Of a DNA stretch of 64,000 nt, positions 44,155-53,359 are shown piece after piece. Location of the stretch: the NCBI GenBank assembly GCA_030151255.1, contig JASLED010000019.1, positions 26,442-90,441 on the forward strand, given 5' to 3'. The translations under genes were made by a program, and so were the position numbers. Origin of the DNA: Flavobacterium sp. (GTDB lineage Bacteria > Bacteroidota > Bacteroidia > Flavobacteriales > Flavobacteriaceae). The notes below the pieces were generated by a model. The model worked only from the letters and a program-made list of their open reading frames with translations. It ran no database searches and was not told the DNA's origin. Numbering within the stretch: the first letter of the stretch is position 1; each line of letters starts with the position of its first letter.

Positions 44155-46155
44155 TTATTTATAACTACGAGTTACCAATTTAATGTTTTCATAAACCAAG
44201 TCTTCTTTATGAAGAACTGCATCACTTGGGTTTCCTTTGTATTCCCAAGCAGCTACGTATGCGAAGTTTTCATCATCACGTTGTGCTTCTCCATCTTCAG
44301 TTTGGTGTTCTTCACGGAAATGTCCTCCACAAGACTCTTCTCTATGTAAAGCATCTTTAGCAAATAATTCTCCTAATTCTAAATAATCTGCTACACGTAA
44401 TGCTTTTTCTAACTCTTGGTTAAAGCTTTCTGCTGTTCCAGAAACTTTCACATCTTTATAGAATTCTTCTCTTAAAGCAGCTATTTCGTTCATCGCTTCA
44501 GTTAAACCTTCTGCGTTACGAGCCATACCTACTTTATCCCACATAATTTTTCCTAATTTTTTGTGGAAGTAATCTACTGAATGTGTTCCTTTATTATTCA
44601 TCAAATGATCAATAATTCCACGAACGTTTTTCTCAGCAGCATCAAATTCTGGTAAATCTGTTGGAATAGTACCTGTACGAATATCATCTGCCAAATAATC
44701 TCCAATTGTGTACGGTAATACGAAATAACCATCTGCTAAACCTTGCATCAATGCAGAAGCTCCTAAACGGTTTGCTCCATGGTCAGAGAAGTTAGCTTCA
44801 CCTAAAACGTAACATCCTTTAATTGTAGACCTCAAGTTATAATCTACCCATAATCCACCCATTGTGTAGTGAACCGCAGGATAAATCATCATTGGAGTTG
44901 TGTATGGATCCTCATCAACGATTTTCTCATACATTTGGAATAAGTTTCCGTATTTGTTTTCTACAACTTCCTTACCTAATTTGTAAACTAATTTAGCATC
45001 ATTTTCATCTAAATGGTGAATACGAGCTTGTTCTTTTCCGTAACGATCAATTGCAGAAGCAAAATCTAAATAAACTGCTTCTCCTGTTGCGTTAACTCCA
45101 AAACCAGCATCACATCTTTCTTTAGCCGCACGAGACGCAACGTCACGAGGTACTAAGTTACCAAATGATGGATATCTTCTTTCTAAATAATAATCTCTAT
45201 CTTCTTCAGCAATTTGAGTTGGTTTTAATTTTCCTTCTCTAATAGCTTTAGCATCTTCTAATTTATTCGGAACCCAAATACGGCCATCATTACGCAATGA
45301 CTCTGACATCAAAGTTAATTTTGATTGGTGATCTCCAGTAACTGGAATACAAGTTGGGTGAATTTGTGTAAAACATGGGTTTGCAAAATAAGCTCCACGT
45401 TTGTGTGCTTTCCAAGCAGCAGTAACGTTAGATCCCATTGCATTTGTTGATAAGAAGAAAACGTTTCCGTATCCACCTGTACAAATTACTACAGCGTGAG
45501 CAGAGTGACGCTCAATTTCTCCATTAATCAAGTTACGAGCAATAATTCCTCTTGCTTTTCCATCAACTAAAACAACATCCAACATTTCATGACGGTTGTA
45601 CATTTTAATTTTTCCACGACCGATTTGACGGTTCATTGCAGAATAAGCTCCTAATAATAATTGCTGACCTGTTTGTCCTTTTGCATAGAATGTACGAGAT
45701 ACTTGAGTACCTCCGAAAGAACGATTGTCTAATAAACCACCGTACTCACGAGCTAAAGGCACACCTTGAGCCACACATTGATCGATTATATTTACAGACA
45801 CTTCTGCTAAACGATGAACGTTTGCTTCACGTGCACGGTAATCTCCTCCTTTTACTGTATCATAGAATAAACGGTGAACTGAATCTCCATCTCCTTGATA
45901 GTTTTTTGCTGCATTGATTCCTCCTTGTGCTGCAATTGAGTGCGCACGACGTGGTGAATCTTGGTAGCAAAATGCTTTTACATTATAACCTAATTCAGCT
46001 AATGTTGCAGCAGCCGAACCACCAGCCAAACCAGTACCTACAACAATTACATCAATGTTACGTTTGTTTGCAGGGTTTACTAATTTAATATGGTTTTTAT
46101 AATCAGACCATTTCTTATCGATTGGTCCTTGAGGTATCTTAGAATCTAATTTCAT
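44155..46155 (-). CDS. sdhA: Succinate dehydrogenase / fumarate reductase flavoprotein subunit
   Basis: FAD-binding catalytic subunit, 666 residues. Visible are the dinucleotide fold VIVVGTGLAGGSAAATLAELG (about 35-55), the covalent-FAD His in DSPRRAHSIAAQGGINAAKN, FFLSTNAMGSNVTAAWKAHK, and the active-site HPTCIPVTGDH and the HYTMGGLWVDYNLRS block. Length matches the Bacteroidetes/epsilon B-type SdhA/FrdA group. It lies between sdhC (17 bases) and sdhB (51 bases). Confidence 0.98.
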   Translation of the reverse strand: MKLDSKIPQGPIDKKWSDYKNHIKLVNPANKRNIDVIVVGTGLAGGSAAATLAELGYNVKAFCYQDSPRRAHSIAAQGGINAAKNYQGDGDSVHRLFYDTVKGGDYRAREANVHRLAEVSVNIIDQCVAQGVPLAREYGGLLDNRSFGGTQVSRTFYAKGQTGQQLLLGAYSAMNRQIGRGKIKMYNRHEMLDVVLVDGKARGIIARNLINGEIERHSAHAVVICTGGYGNVFFLSTNAMGSNVTAAWKAHKRGAYFANPCFTQIHPTCIPVTGDHQSKLTLMSESLRNDGRIWVPNKLEDAKAIREGKLKPTQIAEEDRDYYLERRYPSFGNLVPRDVASRAAKERCDAGFGVNATGEAVYLDFASAIDRYGKEQARIHHLDENDAKLVYKLGKEVVENKYGNLFQMYEKIVDEDPYTTPMMIYPAVHYTMGGLWVDYNLRSTIKGCYVLGEANFSDHGANRLGASALMQGLADGYFVLPYTIGDYLADDIRTGTIPTDLPEFDAAEKNVRGIIDHLMNNKGTHSVDYFHKKLGKIMWDKVGMARNAEGLTEAMNEIAALREEFYKDVKVSGTAESFNQELEKALRVADYLELGELFAKDALHREESCGGHFREEHQTEDGEAQRDDENFAYVAAWEYKGNPSDAVLHKEDLVYENIKLVTRSYK

Positions 46156-46172
46156 AATCTGTTTCTTTAGGA

Positions 46173-46997
46173 TTATTTAATAAAGTGAATGTATAATGGA
46201 ATGATAGCAAACAACGCAGGAACTACGTATGCCATTAAATATCCAACACTCTTAATTAAACAATTAACTTTTGGATTGTTTATCCCTAAAGATTGGAATG
46301 CACTTGCAAATCCATGAGATAAATGGAATCCAAGAACAATCATCGCGATTACATATAAAATTGTAGCAATTAATCCTGTTGAAGGATCTTTAAAGAACTC
46401 TACTGTAATTTTATGTAAATCTTTGTAACCGTCGGCAACTTTTAAATCTGTACCAGCTTGATAGAATGAAGTTCCCTTAACTGTTAACTGTCCCATTTCA
46501 ACCGCTCTAGTATCAATTGGTTGCTCCTGTACCGTTTTGTAAATTGTTACTGGTTCTTGACCTTCAATACTAACCTCTACCGTTTGTAATGGCATTTCTT
46601 CAAAGTGCATTTTTGCCCAAAAGTTTGCCATGTGTGTAACGATAAACACTAACAATAAAGTTCCTAAAACAGCCATGTTACGAGAAGCCCAAGTACTGTT
46701 TGCAGCAGCATTGTTTTTCGCATACCCAATTGGGCGAGCTTTTTTGTTTTGAACTGTTAATACTATACCATCAATCGCGTGAAATAAGATTGAGATATAA
46801 GTAAGATAAGATAAAGCTTTTACTGCCGGATTAGTTGTCATGAATAATGCATACTCATTGAATGCTGAGGCATCTCCAAAGATCAATTGAAGGTTACCTA
46901 CCAAGTGACCAACTAAAAACAAGCATAAAAATAACCCTGTAAGAGCCATCCAATATTTCTTTGCTAAGGATGACTTTAAAAGTGCAGATTTTGCCAT
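46173..46997 (-). CDS. sdhC: Succinate dehydrogenase cytochrome b subunit
   Basis: Single five-helix membrane anchor that binds heme b and reduces the quinone (B-type complex II; no sdhD is needed). The 274 residues have helices at about 14-38, 56-80, 108-130, 208-235 and 246-272. The heme His are in VGHLVGNL, LFHAIDGIV, THMANFW and GFHLSHGFASAFQSLG. Between helices 3 and 4 lies a soluble stretch of about 75 residues (132-205), longer than I expect for this family. It is the first gene of sdhCAB, behind a good promoter. Confidence 0.94.
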   Translation of the reverse strand: MAKSALLKSSLAKKYWMALTGLFLCLFLVGHLVGNLQLIFGDASAFNEYALFMTTNPAVKALSYLTYISILFHAIDGIVLTVQNKKARPIGYAKNNAAANSTWASRNMAVLGTLLLVFIVTHMANFWAKMHFEEMPLQTVEVSIEGQEPVTIYKTVQEQPIDTRAVEMGQLTVKGTSFYQAGTDLKVADGYKDLHKITVEFFKDPSTGLIATILYVIAMIVLGFHLSHGFASAFQSLGINNPKVNCLIKSVGYLMAYVVPALFAIIPLYIHFIK

Positions 46998-47033
46998 AAT
47001 GTAATTTTAATTGTTTTTTTTGAAAAAATCTCT

Positions 47034-47065
47034 CAAAAATACAGCTAATAAAGCTTATTCACAAA
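47034..47065 (-). promoter_or_regulatory. Promoter of sdhCAB
   Basis: On the minus strand TTTG (47065-47062) and TATTTTTG (47041-47034) are separated by 20 bases, a good Bacteroidetes consensus match. It gives a leader of about 30 bases before the sdhC ATG at 46997. Confidence 0.7.
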
Positions 47066-47179
47066 GCAACAAAAGCTATTTATATTCAGTACAAACAGAT
47101 AATTTTTCAGTAAAAAACACAATAATTAAATATTTACTAATTTTTTTTTCTATTTAACAGACATTCAAATTAAAATTAT

Positions 47180-48034
47180 CTAAAAAGACTTAAAAATATT
47201 TTCATCTATAACAATAATAAAGTCTGCTAAGCCTTTGTCTTTCTCTGAAAAATGCTCCACATTAGAGCTGCTAACCATAGAAATAGTAGCTATTTTTAGG
47301 CTTTTTGTATAATAATTTAAATACCAAACAATTCCTTCTCCATTATTACTGTGATATGCGCCATTGTAATGAACAAATAAATTGCCTTTTTTATGGTTTT
47401 GTTGAATAAAGTATGCCATTGTAGCATCTTTAATCGCTTGTGCTTTGGGTAAATTTTCATTTACATGAGACGAATCAAACATTGTTAACATCGATTTGTA
47501 TCCAGGCAAATTTGCGTCATATGGAAAAGGAAAAGGAGCAATCCATTTTTTTTCTTGCACACTTAATGTATCCAAACTCTCAACTCCTTGTTTAAAAATT
47601 AAACTTGCATACCTACGAGGCACATTTGTAGCAATAAATTCAAGTTCATTTTTCTTTGCATATTCTACCAAAGGCTTATAATCAGTTTTGTAATTATTCC
47701 ACAAACGCGCATTCTGAGCTAATTCCTCTTCTGTAATTTCGTTTTTAACATACTGACTTAAAACCTCTTGATTATCTGATTCAAACATTTCTGCGCCTAA
47801 CATCAATGTTCTTTCTTTTCCCAAACTTTCTGTGGTTTTTAATTGCAACCAATGCCCTAAAGAATTATCATGAAATTCTCCAAAAAGCACTACATCACTT
47901 TTTTTCAATTGTTTAATCATTTTATCATAGCTTACCTTTTTGCCATTAGAGCTATAAATTTGATAAGGTTTACCAGTAGAAGCTAATGAAATACAACTTA
48001 CAAAAAGCAATAAAAAACTATATATTTTTCTCAT
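47180..48034 (-). CDS. ChaN-family (Tiki-like) envelope protein
   Basis: A 284-residue exported protein of the ChaN/DUF399 family, whose characterised members bind heme or act in iron uptake. The signal sequence is MRKIYSFLLLFVSCISLAS; Cys14 could make it a lipoprotein, but the lipobox (FVSC) is imperfect. Family motifs are SDVVLFGEFHDNSLGHWLQL (about 48-67), GAEMFESDNQEV, and FVHYNGAYHSNNGEGIVWYL. It diverges from the alpha/beta hydrolase gene. The heme role is inferred from the family; no other heme genes are adjacent. Confidence 0.87.
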   Translation of the reverse strand: MRKIYSFLLLFVSCISLASTGKPYQIYSSNGKKVSYDKMIKQLKKSDVVLFGEFHDNSLGHWLQLKTTESLGKERTLMLGAEMFESDNQEVLSQYVKNEITEEELAQNARLWNNYKTDYKPLVEYAKKNELEFIATNVPRRYASLIFKQGVESLDTLSVQEKKWIAPFPFPYDANLPGYKSMLTMFDSSHVNENLPKAQAIKDATMAYFIQQNHKKGNLFVHYNGAYHSNNGEGIVWYLNYYTKSLKIATISMVSSSNVEHFSEKDKGLADFIIVIDENIFKSF

Positions 48035-48212
48035 GTTACTAAAATTTTAATTCGTGCCCGAATATACTTATATTTAGTCTAATTAAAGAAAAATTCATCT
48101 CTTTCCTATCAAAGTAAAAGCATGTTTTCTATTTCATACTCATTTATCTTTTTAACATTCATAAAGTTTTTATATTTTCGTTATAATCAATTTGTTTCGA
48201 ATAGCAACTATC

Positions 48213-49007
48213 ATGAATCAAAAATCACTACATTACAAAAACATCAATATTAATTATTACGAATCTGGAAAAGGAAATACAATTGTTTTTCTTCACGGAT
48301 TTCTAGAAAACGGAAAAATGTGGAGCGATTATGCTTTGCAATTATCTTTAAAATACCGAGTAATAAGTATTGATTTATTGGGGCACGGAGATACTGGATG
48401 TCTTGGTTATGTTCATTCGATGGAAGATATGGCAGATGCTGTTTTTGCAGTAATTTCGCACTTAAAAATAAGAAAAGTAACTTTAATTGGTCATTCTATG
48501 GGAGGCTATACAGCACTTGCTTTTGCAGAACATTATCCGGATGCAATTAGAAATCTTATTTTAATAAATTCTACTGCAAGAGCAGATAGCGAAGAAAGAG
48601 TTTTAAATAGAAACAGAGCTATTGAACTAATAAAAAAAGATGTAAAGCTTTTTGTATCCATGGCAATCAATAATTTATTTAGCGAATCTGTTAGGCAAAC
48701 ATTTCCAGAAGCAATAAACCACACTCGCCAAGAAGCTTTAAAAACTAGCACACAAGGTATTATAGCGGCTTTGGAAGGAATGAAAATAAGAATTGACAGA
48801 GAAGTAATTTTACATTTTTCTCCTTATCCGATTAAATTTATTGTTGGAAAAAAAGATACCGTAATTCCGTACGAAGAAACGACAGAACAGTTAACAGAAA
48901 CAATTGTTGAGCTTTCTGCTTTAGAAGGCGGACATATGTTGCACATTGAAGAAAAAGAAACTGTTTTTAATGAAATTGTTAGCTTTTTAAAAATACATCA
49001 TAAATAA
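48213..49007 (+). CDS. Alpha/beta hydrolase
   Basis: A 264-residue alpha/beta hydrolase of the esterase/MenH-like type. I use the ATG at 48213 (MNQKSLHYKNININYYESG); one seven codons upstream is possible. The oxyanion motif FLHGFLENGKMW, the nucleophile elbow GHSMGGYTALAFAEHYP (Ser about 90), the acid in VGKKDTVIPYE and the His in EGGHMLHIEE give a complete triad. The substrate is unknown. It is a single gene convergent with addB. Confidence 0.93.
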   Translation: MNQKSLHYKNININYYESGKGNTIVFLHGFLENGKMWSDYALQLSLKYRVISIDLLGHGDTGCLGYVHSMEDMADAVFAVISHLKIRKVTLIGHSMGGYTALAFAEHYPDAIRNLILINSTARADSEERVLNRNRAIELIKKDVKLFVSMAINNLFSESVRQTFPEAINHTRQEALKTSTQGIIAALEGMKIRIDREVILHFSPYPIKFIVGKKDTVIPYEETTEQLTETIVELSALEGGHMLHIEEKETVFNEIVSFLKIHHK

Positions 49008-49037
49008 AAAAGTGTAAAGATTGTCTTTACACTTTTT
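49006..49037. terminator. Bidirectional terminator overlapping the end of addB
   Basis: Perfect stem aaaagtgtaaaga / tctttacactttt with a 3-base loop. It starts within the hydrolase stop codon and covers the last addB codons (stop at 49027-49029). Confidence 0.82.
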
Positions 49038-51786
49038 CTATAAACTCTATTTCTTGATTAGCAATTACCAACAATAATTGAACTAATTGTTCTTTAAATT
49101 CAGCTAATATATCTTGGTTAATTTCATTGTTAACTTCTCTTCCTTCTTTTATTCCAAAAAACAAAAAACCTTCTCTTCTATTTTTAAAAGAATATATTCC
49201 TGCTTCTAAGGTTTCTATCTTTTCCATATCAGCATACATCAAAGCATAGCAAAGCAATTGAATGATTTTATCGTTCTTCAAATTTTCTGTCAATCCTTCC
49301 CAAATAGAAAGATGGACTTGAGTTGATTCTACCTTTCCGCTTTTATAATCAATTACTCTTATTTTTCCATTTCTGTTTTCAATGCGATCTACAAAACCAA
49401 ACAGCTTTACAGGATAAGGCAATCGATCATCCGAAAGCAAATATTCTAAACGAGTTTCTAAAGCTAAAAGTTGCACTACATCTCCTTCTTTCAATCTTCG
49501 CTTTTCTTCGTTTAAAAAATGATAAACGTTTCGTTTAGCAACTTCAAACGCCAACAAATTTTTACCCATTTTTTCTTTATCGCTATTATATACTTCTTCA
49601 AATTGATGTTGTACTTCAGCATCAGCATTTTTCTGAATTGATGCAATAATTTCTACCGAAAGAAACTGATTTACATAAGGCAAATAAAGCTTTTCTAATG
49701 TATTGTGAATAATTGTTCCCAATGTATTAAGCGCAATGCTTTCTTCTACTTCATCAACCTCACGAATACCTAAAATCTGTTGCATATAAAATTGTAACGG
49801 ATTTCGAATATAGGTTGTAAGTGCTGTTGGTGAATAACCTTTTTCTGTAGCTCTTTTTTTAATAGCTTCTAATAAATCTTCAGATTTAGTAATACTTATT
49901 GGCTCGCTTGCTTTTTCTGGTAAATGTGCCGAGTAATTAATCGTTTTTATCAAATGATTTTTTTGCGGTTCCATTTCCAATTGTGTCAAAAATCTACTTT
50001 TTTCGCCAGCATCCATTCCTTCAGCCTGAGAATTATAAATCAAATACACTTGTTTGGCTCTCAACAACAAATGATAAAAGTGAAAACTATAAATGGCATC
50101 CTTTTCTTTGTAAGTTGGCAAACCGAGCTCTCTTTTTACATCATAAGGAATAAAAGAATTTTGAGATTTGCCTGCCGGAAATTTTCCTTCATTTACAGAA
50201 GTGACGATAACAGTTTCGAAATCTAAAACACGACTTTCTAAAACTCCCATCACTTGCAATCCTTCTAAAGGATCGCCTTCAAAAGAAATTTCACTAAGAT
50301 CCATTACTTGCTTATATAAAACATGCAACAATTCAATTGAATTAATAAAAGCATATTTTTGACAATATGACAATAATCGATTCAATAAATTGTATATGCT
50401 ATATAAAAATGTTTTGGTTAGTCGATTCGATTTATTATCGTCGTTCAATTTATTTTTGATAAGTAAAACCAATGATATTAATCGCTTCAAGATATCTTCT
50501 GGAGACTCATTTTTCCAGTCATTAAAAATTAAATGCTTCACTTTAGATTCACCAGAATTTATCCAATCTTCAAAGCGATTAAAGGAAAAGAATGTAAGAT
50601 TTTTCTTTTGAATTTCAGAAACTAGCGCATTTCCATCAAATAAACCTTCAACAATTGGACTTGTAAGAACATCCAAAACATCTCGATAATAAAACACATA
50701 TTGATTACCTCCACGACGAACCGCGGCCAAATGCATTTTAAAAATCTTATTGAAAAAAATTTGAATAGGGCTGCTATTGCCGCTATATCCCATTGTAATA
50801 TTCAAACTGCTTACACTATCTGGCAAGCCATATAAAACGGGCTGAAGCAAGTTTTCATCGCCCAAAACAACAGCTATTTCATCTAAATTTTTGTCTTTTT
50901 TAAGCTCGCGCTCAATAATATCTCCAACTGTTTTTGCCTGACCAACACTTTTAGGAGTTTGTATAATTTCGATTATTTTTTCTGATGCAAAAACATTTTC
51001 TATCCATTCAAAAGGATGTTGTTGATAATACGGCCATTTATTTTTAATTCTTCTTAAAAACAAACCAGCATCATGATAAGTATCATTCATAAATACCTCA
51101 TCAATATCCCAAAATACACGAGCGCGATTCTCAATCAAAAAATGCTGTATAATTACTTCTTCCGCAGCATTAAGCGCATTAAATCCAGCAAAGTAAAACT
51201 GTTGTGTATTATTATTTAAATATTCTTTATGAACATTAACAGCTTCGCGATAAATCAATCCTTGATAACCAACTCTGTTTTCTAATAAATATTCATACAA
51301 TGATGAATAATACAACGGAATTTGATCCCAAAATTTAAGATAATTCTTTATTAAATCAGTTTGATTTGATCCATCTATTGCCCAGTGATTAATATCTTCA
51401 ATATCTTTTAAATAATTGAAAACATGTTGAGGATTTAGCAAATAACGATCGATCTCATTAAAATCTTGAAGCAGCATTTTTGCCCAGTTTACAAAATAGT
51501 CAAACTCATCTGCTTTGTCTTGAAGTAATTTTTTATATACGTTATAAAATTCAAACAATATTTCGATAGAATCTATTCCGCGTAAATTAGCAATTTCCTG
51601 AACCAATTCTTCAATACTGATAATTCGAGGTGCAAAAATACTTTGATCATAATAATTTCTAAGTTGATCTAATAAAAAAACTTTCGCTCTTTTATTGGGT
51701 AAAACCACCACTAAATTATCCATATCAGAAGGAAAATCCTTCTTAATTTCTATACATAACTTATTTAAAAATCCTTGCTTACTCAT
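49027..51786 (-). CDS. addB: AddB-like PD-(D/E)XK nuclease/helicase-fold subunit
   Basis: Partner of AddA in double-strand-break processing for recombination. The 919 residues start with an inactive helicase-like region (VVLPNKRAKVFLLDQLRNYY at 26-45 stands where a Walker A would be). They end in a RecB-type nuclease domain: YSPTALTTYIRNPLQFYMQQ (about 655-670), a Glu-rich helix, and the catalytic RVIDYKSGKVE (about 808-818) with IQLLCYALMY. In typical AddB the position before Pro in the first block is Cys for a 4Fe-4S cluster; here it is Asn. addA lies upstream on the same strand but is separated by two other genes. Confidence 0.85.
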   Translation of the reverse strand: MSKQGFLNKLCIEIKKDFPSDMDNLVVVLPNKRAKVFLLDQLRNYYDQSIFAPRIISIEELVQEIANLRGIDSIEILFEFYNVYKKLLQDKADEFDYFVNWAKMLLQDFNEIDRYLLNPQHVFNYLKDIEDINHWAIDGSNQTDLIKNYLKFWDQIPLYYSSLYEYLLENRVGYQGLIYREAVNVHKEYLNNNTQQFYFAGFNALNAAEEVIIQHFLIENRARVFWDIDEVFMNDTYHDAGLFLRRIKNKWPYYQQHPFEWIENVFASEKIIEIIQTPKSVGQAKTVGDIIERELKKDKNLDEIAVVLGDENLLQPVLYGLPDSVSSLNITMGYSGNSSPIQIFFNKIFKMHLAAVRRGGNQYVFYYRDVLDVLTSPIVEGLFDGNALVSEIQKKNLTFFSFNRFEDWINSGESKVKHLIFNDWKNESPEDILKRLISLVLLIKNKLNDDNKSNRLTKTFLYSIYNLLNRLLSYCQKYAFINSIELLHVLYKQVMDLSEISFEGDPLEGLQVMGVLESRVLDFETVIVTSVNEGKFPAGKSQNSFIPYDVKRELGLPTYKEKDAIYSFHFYHLLLRAKQVYLIYNSQAEGMDAGEKSRFLTQLEMEPQKNHLIKTINYSAHLPEKASEPISITKSEDLLEAIKKRATEKGYSPTALTTYIRNPLQFYMQQILGIREVDEVEESIALNTLGTIIHNTLEKLYLPYVNQFLSVEIIASIQKNADAEVQHQFEEVYNSDKEKMGKNLLAFEVAKRNVYHFLNEEKRRLKEGDVVQLLALETRLEYLLSDDRLPYPVKLFGFVDRIENRNGKIRVIDYKSGKVESTQVHLSIWEGLTENLKNDKIIQLLCYALMYADMEKIETLEAGIYSFKNRREGFLFFGIKEGREVNNEINQDILAEFKEQLVQLLLVIANQEIEFIEKV

Positions 51787-51803
51787 GCCAATAAAGGTAA
51801 TAA

Positions 51804-51835
51804 AAAAAGGGCTTCGAATATTCGAAGCCCTTTTT
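51804..51835 (-). terminator. Terminator of the OmpA-family gene
   Basis: Near-perfect palindrome with arms aaaaagggcttcgaa / ttcgaagcccttttt. It lies between the OmpA stop (51855) and the addB start (51786), leaving only 17 bases for an addB leader. Confidence 0.88.
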
Positions 51836-51854
51836 AAACTTATTTTGAATTCAA

Positions 51855-53246
51855 TTATTTATCTAATTGAATTTCAACACGTCTGTTTAATTCACGTCCT
51901 TTAACTGTATTGTTTGGAGCGATTGGATCAGCAGAACCGTAACCTTTAGAAGTAATACGTTCAGCGTCAATTCCTTTCTCTACTAAATAAACTTTTACAG
52001 CATTTGCTCTATTTTCAGACAAAGGAATATTGATTTTATCAGATCCTGTTGAGTCTGTATATCCAGCAACGTGGAATTTAGCAGTTGGATATTCTTTCAT
52101 GATTTTTACCATGTTATCTAAAACTGGGTAAGAAACATCTTGGAAAGTATATTTACCTGTGTGGAATAACAATGTTTTTCCGTAATCATTTAATTGTTTT
52201 ACTTGCTCAGCTTTAATTTCTGGACATCCATTATTTGAAGCTGGACCAGGAACGTCTGGACATTTGTCTAAATAATCTGGCACTCCATCTCCATCTCTAT
52301 CTGGCCAAGGACAACCATTGTTTTCTTTTGGACCAGGTACTTCTGGACATTCGTCTAAATTATCTGGAATACCGTCTCCATCTGTATCAGGACATCCGTT
52401 GAATTCTGGTAAACCTGGAACATCTGGACAATCATCTAAATGATCTGGAATACCGTCTCCGTCTGTATCAGGACATCCGTTGAATTCTGGTAAACCTGGA
52501 ACATCTGGACACTCATCTAAATGATCTGGAATACCATCTCCGTCTGTATCAGGACATCCGTTGAATTCTTTTAATCCTGGAACATCTGGACACTCATCGT
52601 ATTTATCTAAGATTCCATCTCCATCAGTATCTTTTCCTCCAAATTGGAAACGGATACCCATAAAGTGTTGCATATGAGAAGCTACACCTTCGTTAGGAAT
52701 TCTAGAATCAGAGAATGAATGTTTGTAAGTAGATTGAACTGTTAATGCAATATTTTCAGTAAACCAGAAGTTAAATCCAATACCACCGTTAACTGTACCT
52801 TGACTTGCATCTCCCATAAAAGTATAACCACCTCCTACTAATAAGAATGGATCAACAACTTTAGAATTCAATAATTCTTTAAAGCTATACTTTACTTCAG
52901 CATCAATACCATAGTAAGATAAATCTCCTGGATTGTACTTAAAGTATCCTTGATTTTCTGGTGCAATAAACTTATCAATTTTGTTTACTGATCCAACAAG
53001 TCCTAATGAAAATCCATCACCTAAATATCTCGAAACATTTAAGTAAGAGATAGATGGCAAAATATTCCAATCAGCTGTTTTGAAATAGCTTCCCATTTTG
53101 TTTGAGAAACCACTTGGTGCACTCACTCGAGTGTCTACAGCATTAGCTCCGATTGTTACTGACCAAGGGTGATCAGCATCCTGCGCCTGAGCCGAAAGAC
53201 CCGCACACATCAAAGCAGCTGCAAAAAATTTGTTGAAATGTTTCAT
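51855..53246 (-). CDS. OmpA-family outer-membrane protein with thrombospondin type-3 repeats
   Basis: Abundant-type envelope protein joining outer membrane and peptidoglycan, 463 residues. A signal peptide (MKHFNKFFAAALMCAGLSAQA) is followed by an N-terminal barrel (about 23-204). Five thrombospondin type-3 repeats with the DTDGDGIPD calcium-binding pattern follow (about 206-343), and then a C-terminal OmpA peptidoglycan-binding domain (about 350-463). The last keeps FHVAGYTDSTGSDKINIPLS and the NRRVEI end. This layout (OprF/P60 type) is typical of Flavobacteriaceae major outer-membrane proteins. Its promoter is near-consensus, consistent with strong expression. Confidence 0.97.
   Translation of the reverse strand: MKHFNKFFAAALMCAGLSAQAQDADHPWSVTIGANAVDTRVSAPSGFSNKMGSYFKTADWNILPSISYLNVSRYLGDGFSLGLVGSVNKIDKFIAPENQGYFKYNPGDLSYYGIDAEVKYSFKELLNSKVVDPFLLVGGGYTFMGDASQGTVNGGIGFNFWFTENIALTVQSTYKHSFSDSRIPNEGVASHMQHFMGIRFQFGGKDTDGDGILDKYDECPDVPGLKEFNGCPDTDGDGIPDHLDECPDVPGLPEFNGCPDTDGDGIPDHLDDCPDVPGLPEFNGCPDTDGDGIPDNLDECPEVPGPKENNGCPWPDRDGDGVPDYLDKCPDVPGPASNNGCPEIKAEQVKQLNDYGKTLLFHTGKYTFQDVSYPVLDNMVKIMKEYPTAKFHVAGYTDSTGSDKINIPLSENRANAVKVYLVEKGIDAERITSKGYGSADPIAPNNTVKGRELNRRVEIQLDK
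52218..52631 (-). repeat. Tandem 81-bp repeats coding for TSP3 modules
   Basis: Five copies of a 27-codon unit inside the OmpA-family gene. The middle copies are nearly identical in DNA: the block catctggaca recurs at 52421, 52502 and 52583, exactly 81 bases apart. The outer copies are more diverged. Confidence 0.9.
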
Positions 53247-53281
53247 AACTTTATTTTTTCTACTTTATCGTAATGTACCAA

Positions 53282-53312
53282 CAAAAATACAATTCTATAT
53301 GTAATTGCCAAA
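53282..53312 (-). promoter_or_regulatory. Promoter of the OmpA-family gene
   Basis: On the minus strand TTTG (53312-53309), 19 bases, TATTTTTG (53289-53282): a full match to the Bacteroidetes consensus, 36 bases before the ATG. Confidence 0.78.
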
Positions 53313-53359
53313 ACTTTTCGTTAACAATTACTGTATTTTAGATAATTGATATAATTTTT

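Noticed and set aside
52218..52631. CRISPR array suggested by regular repeats
   Set aside because: The 81-bp units are in-frame coding repeats for TSP3 modules, with no unique spacers.
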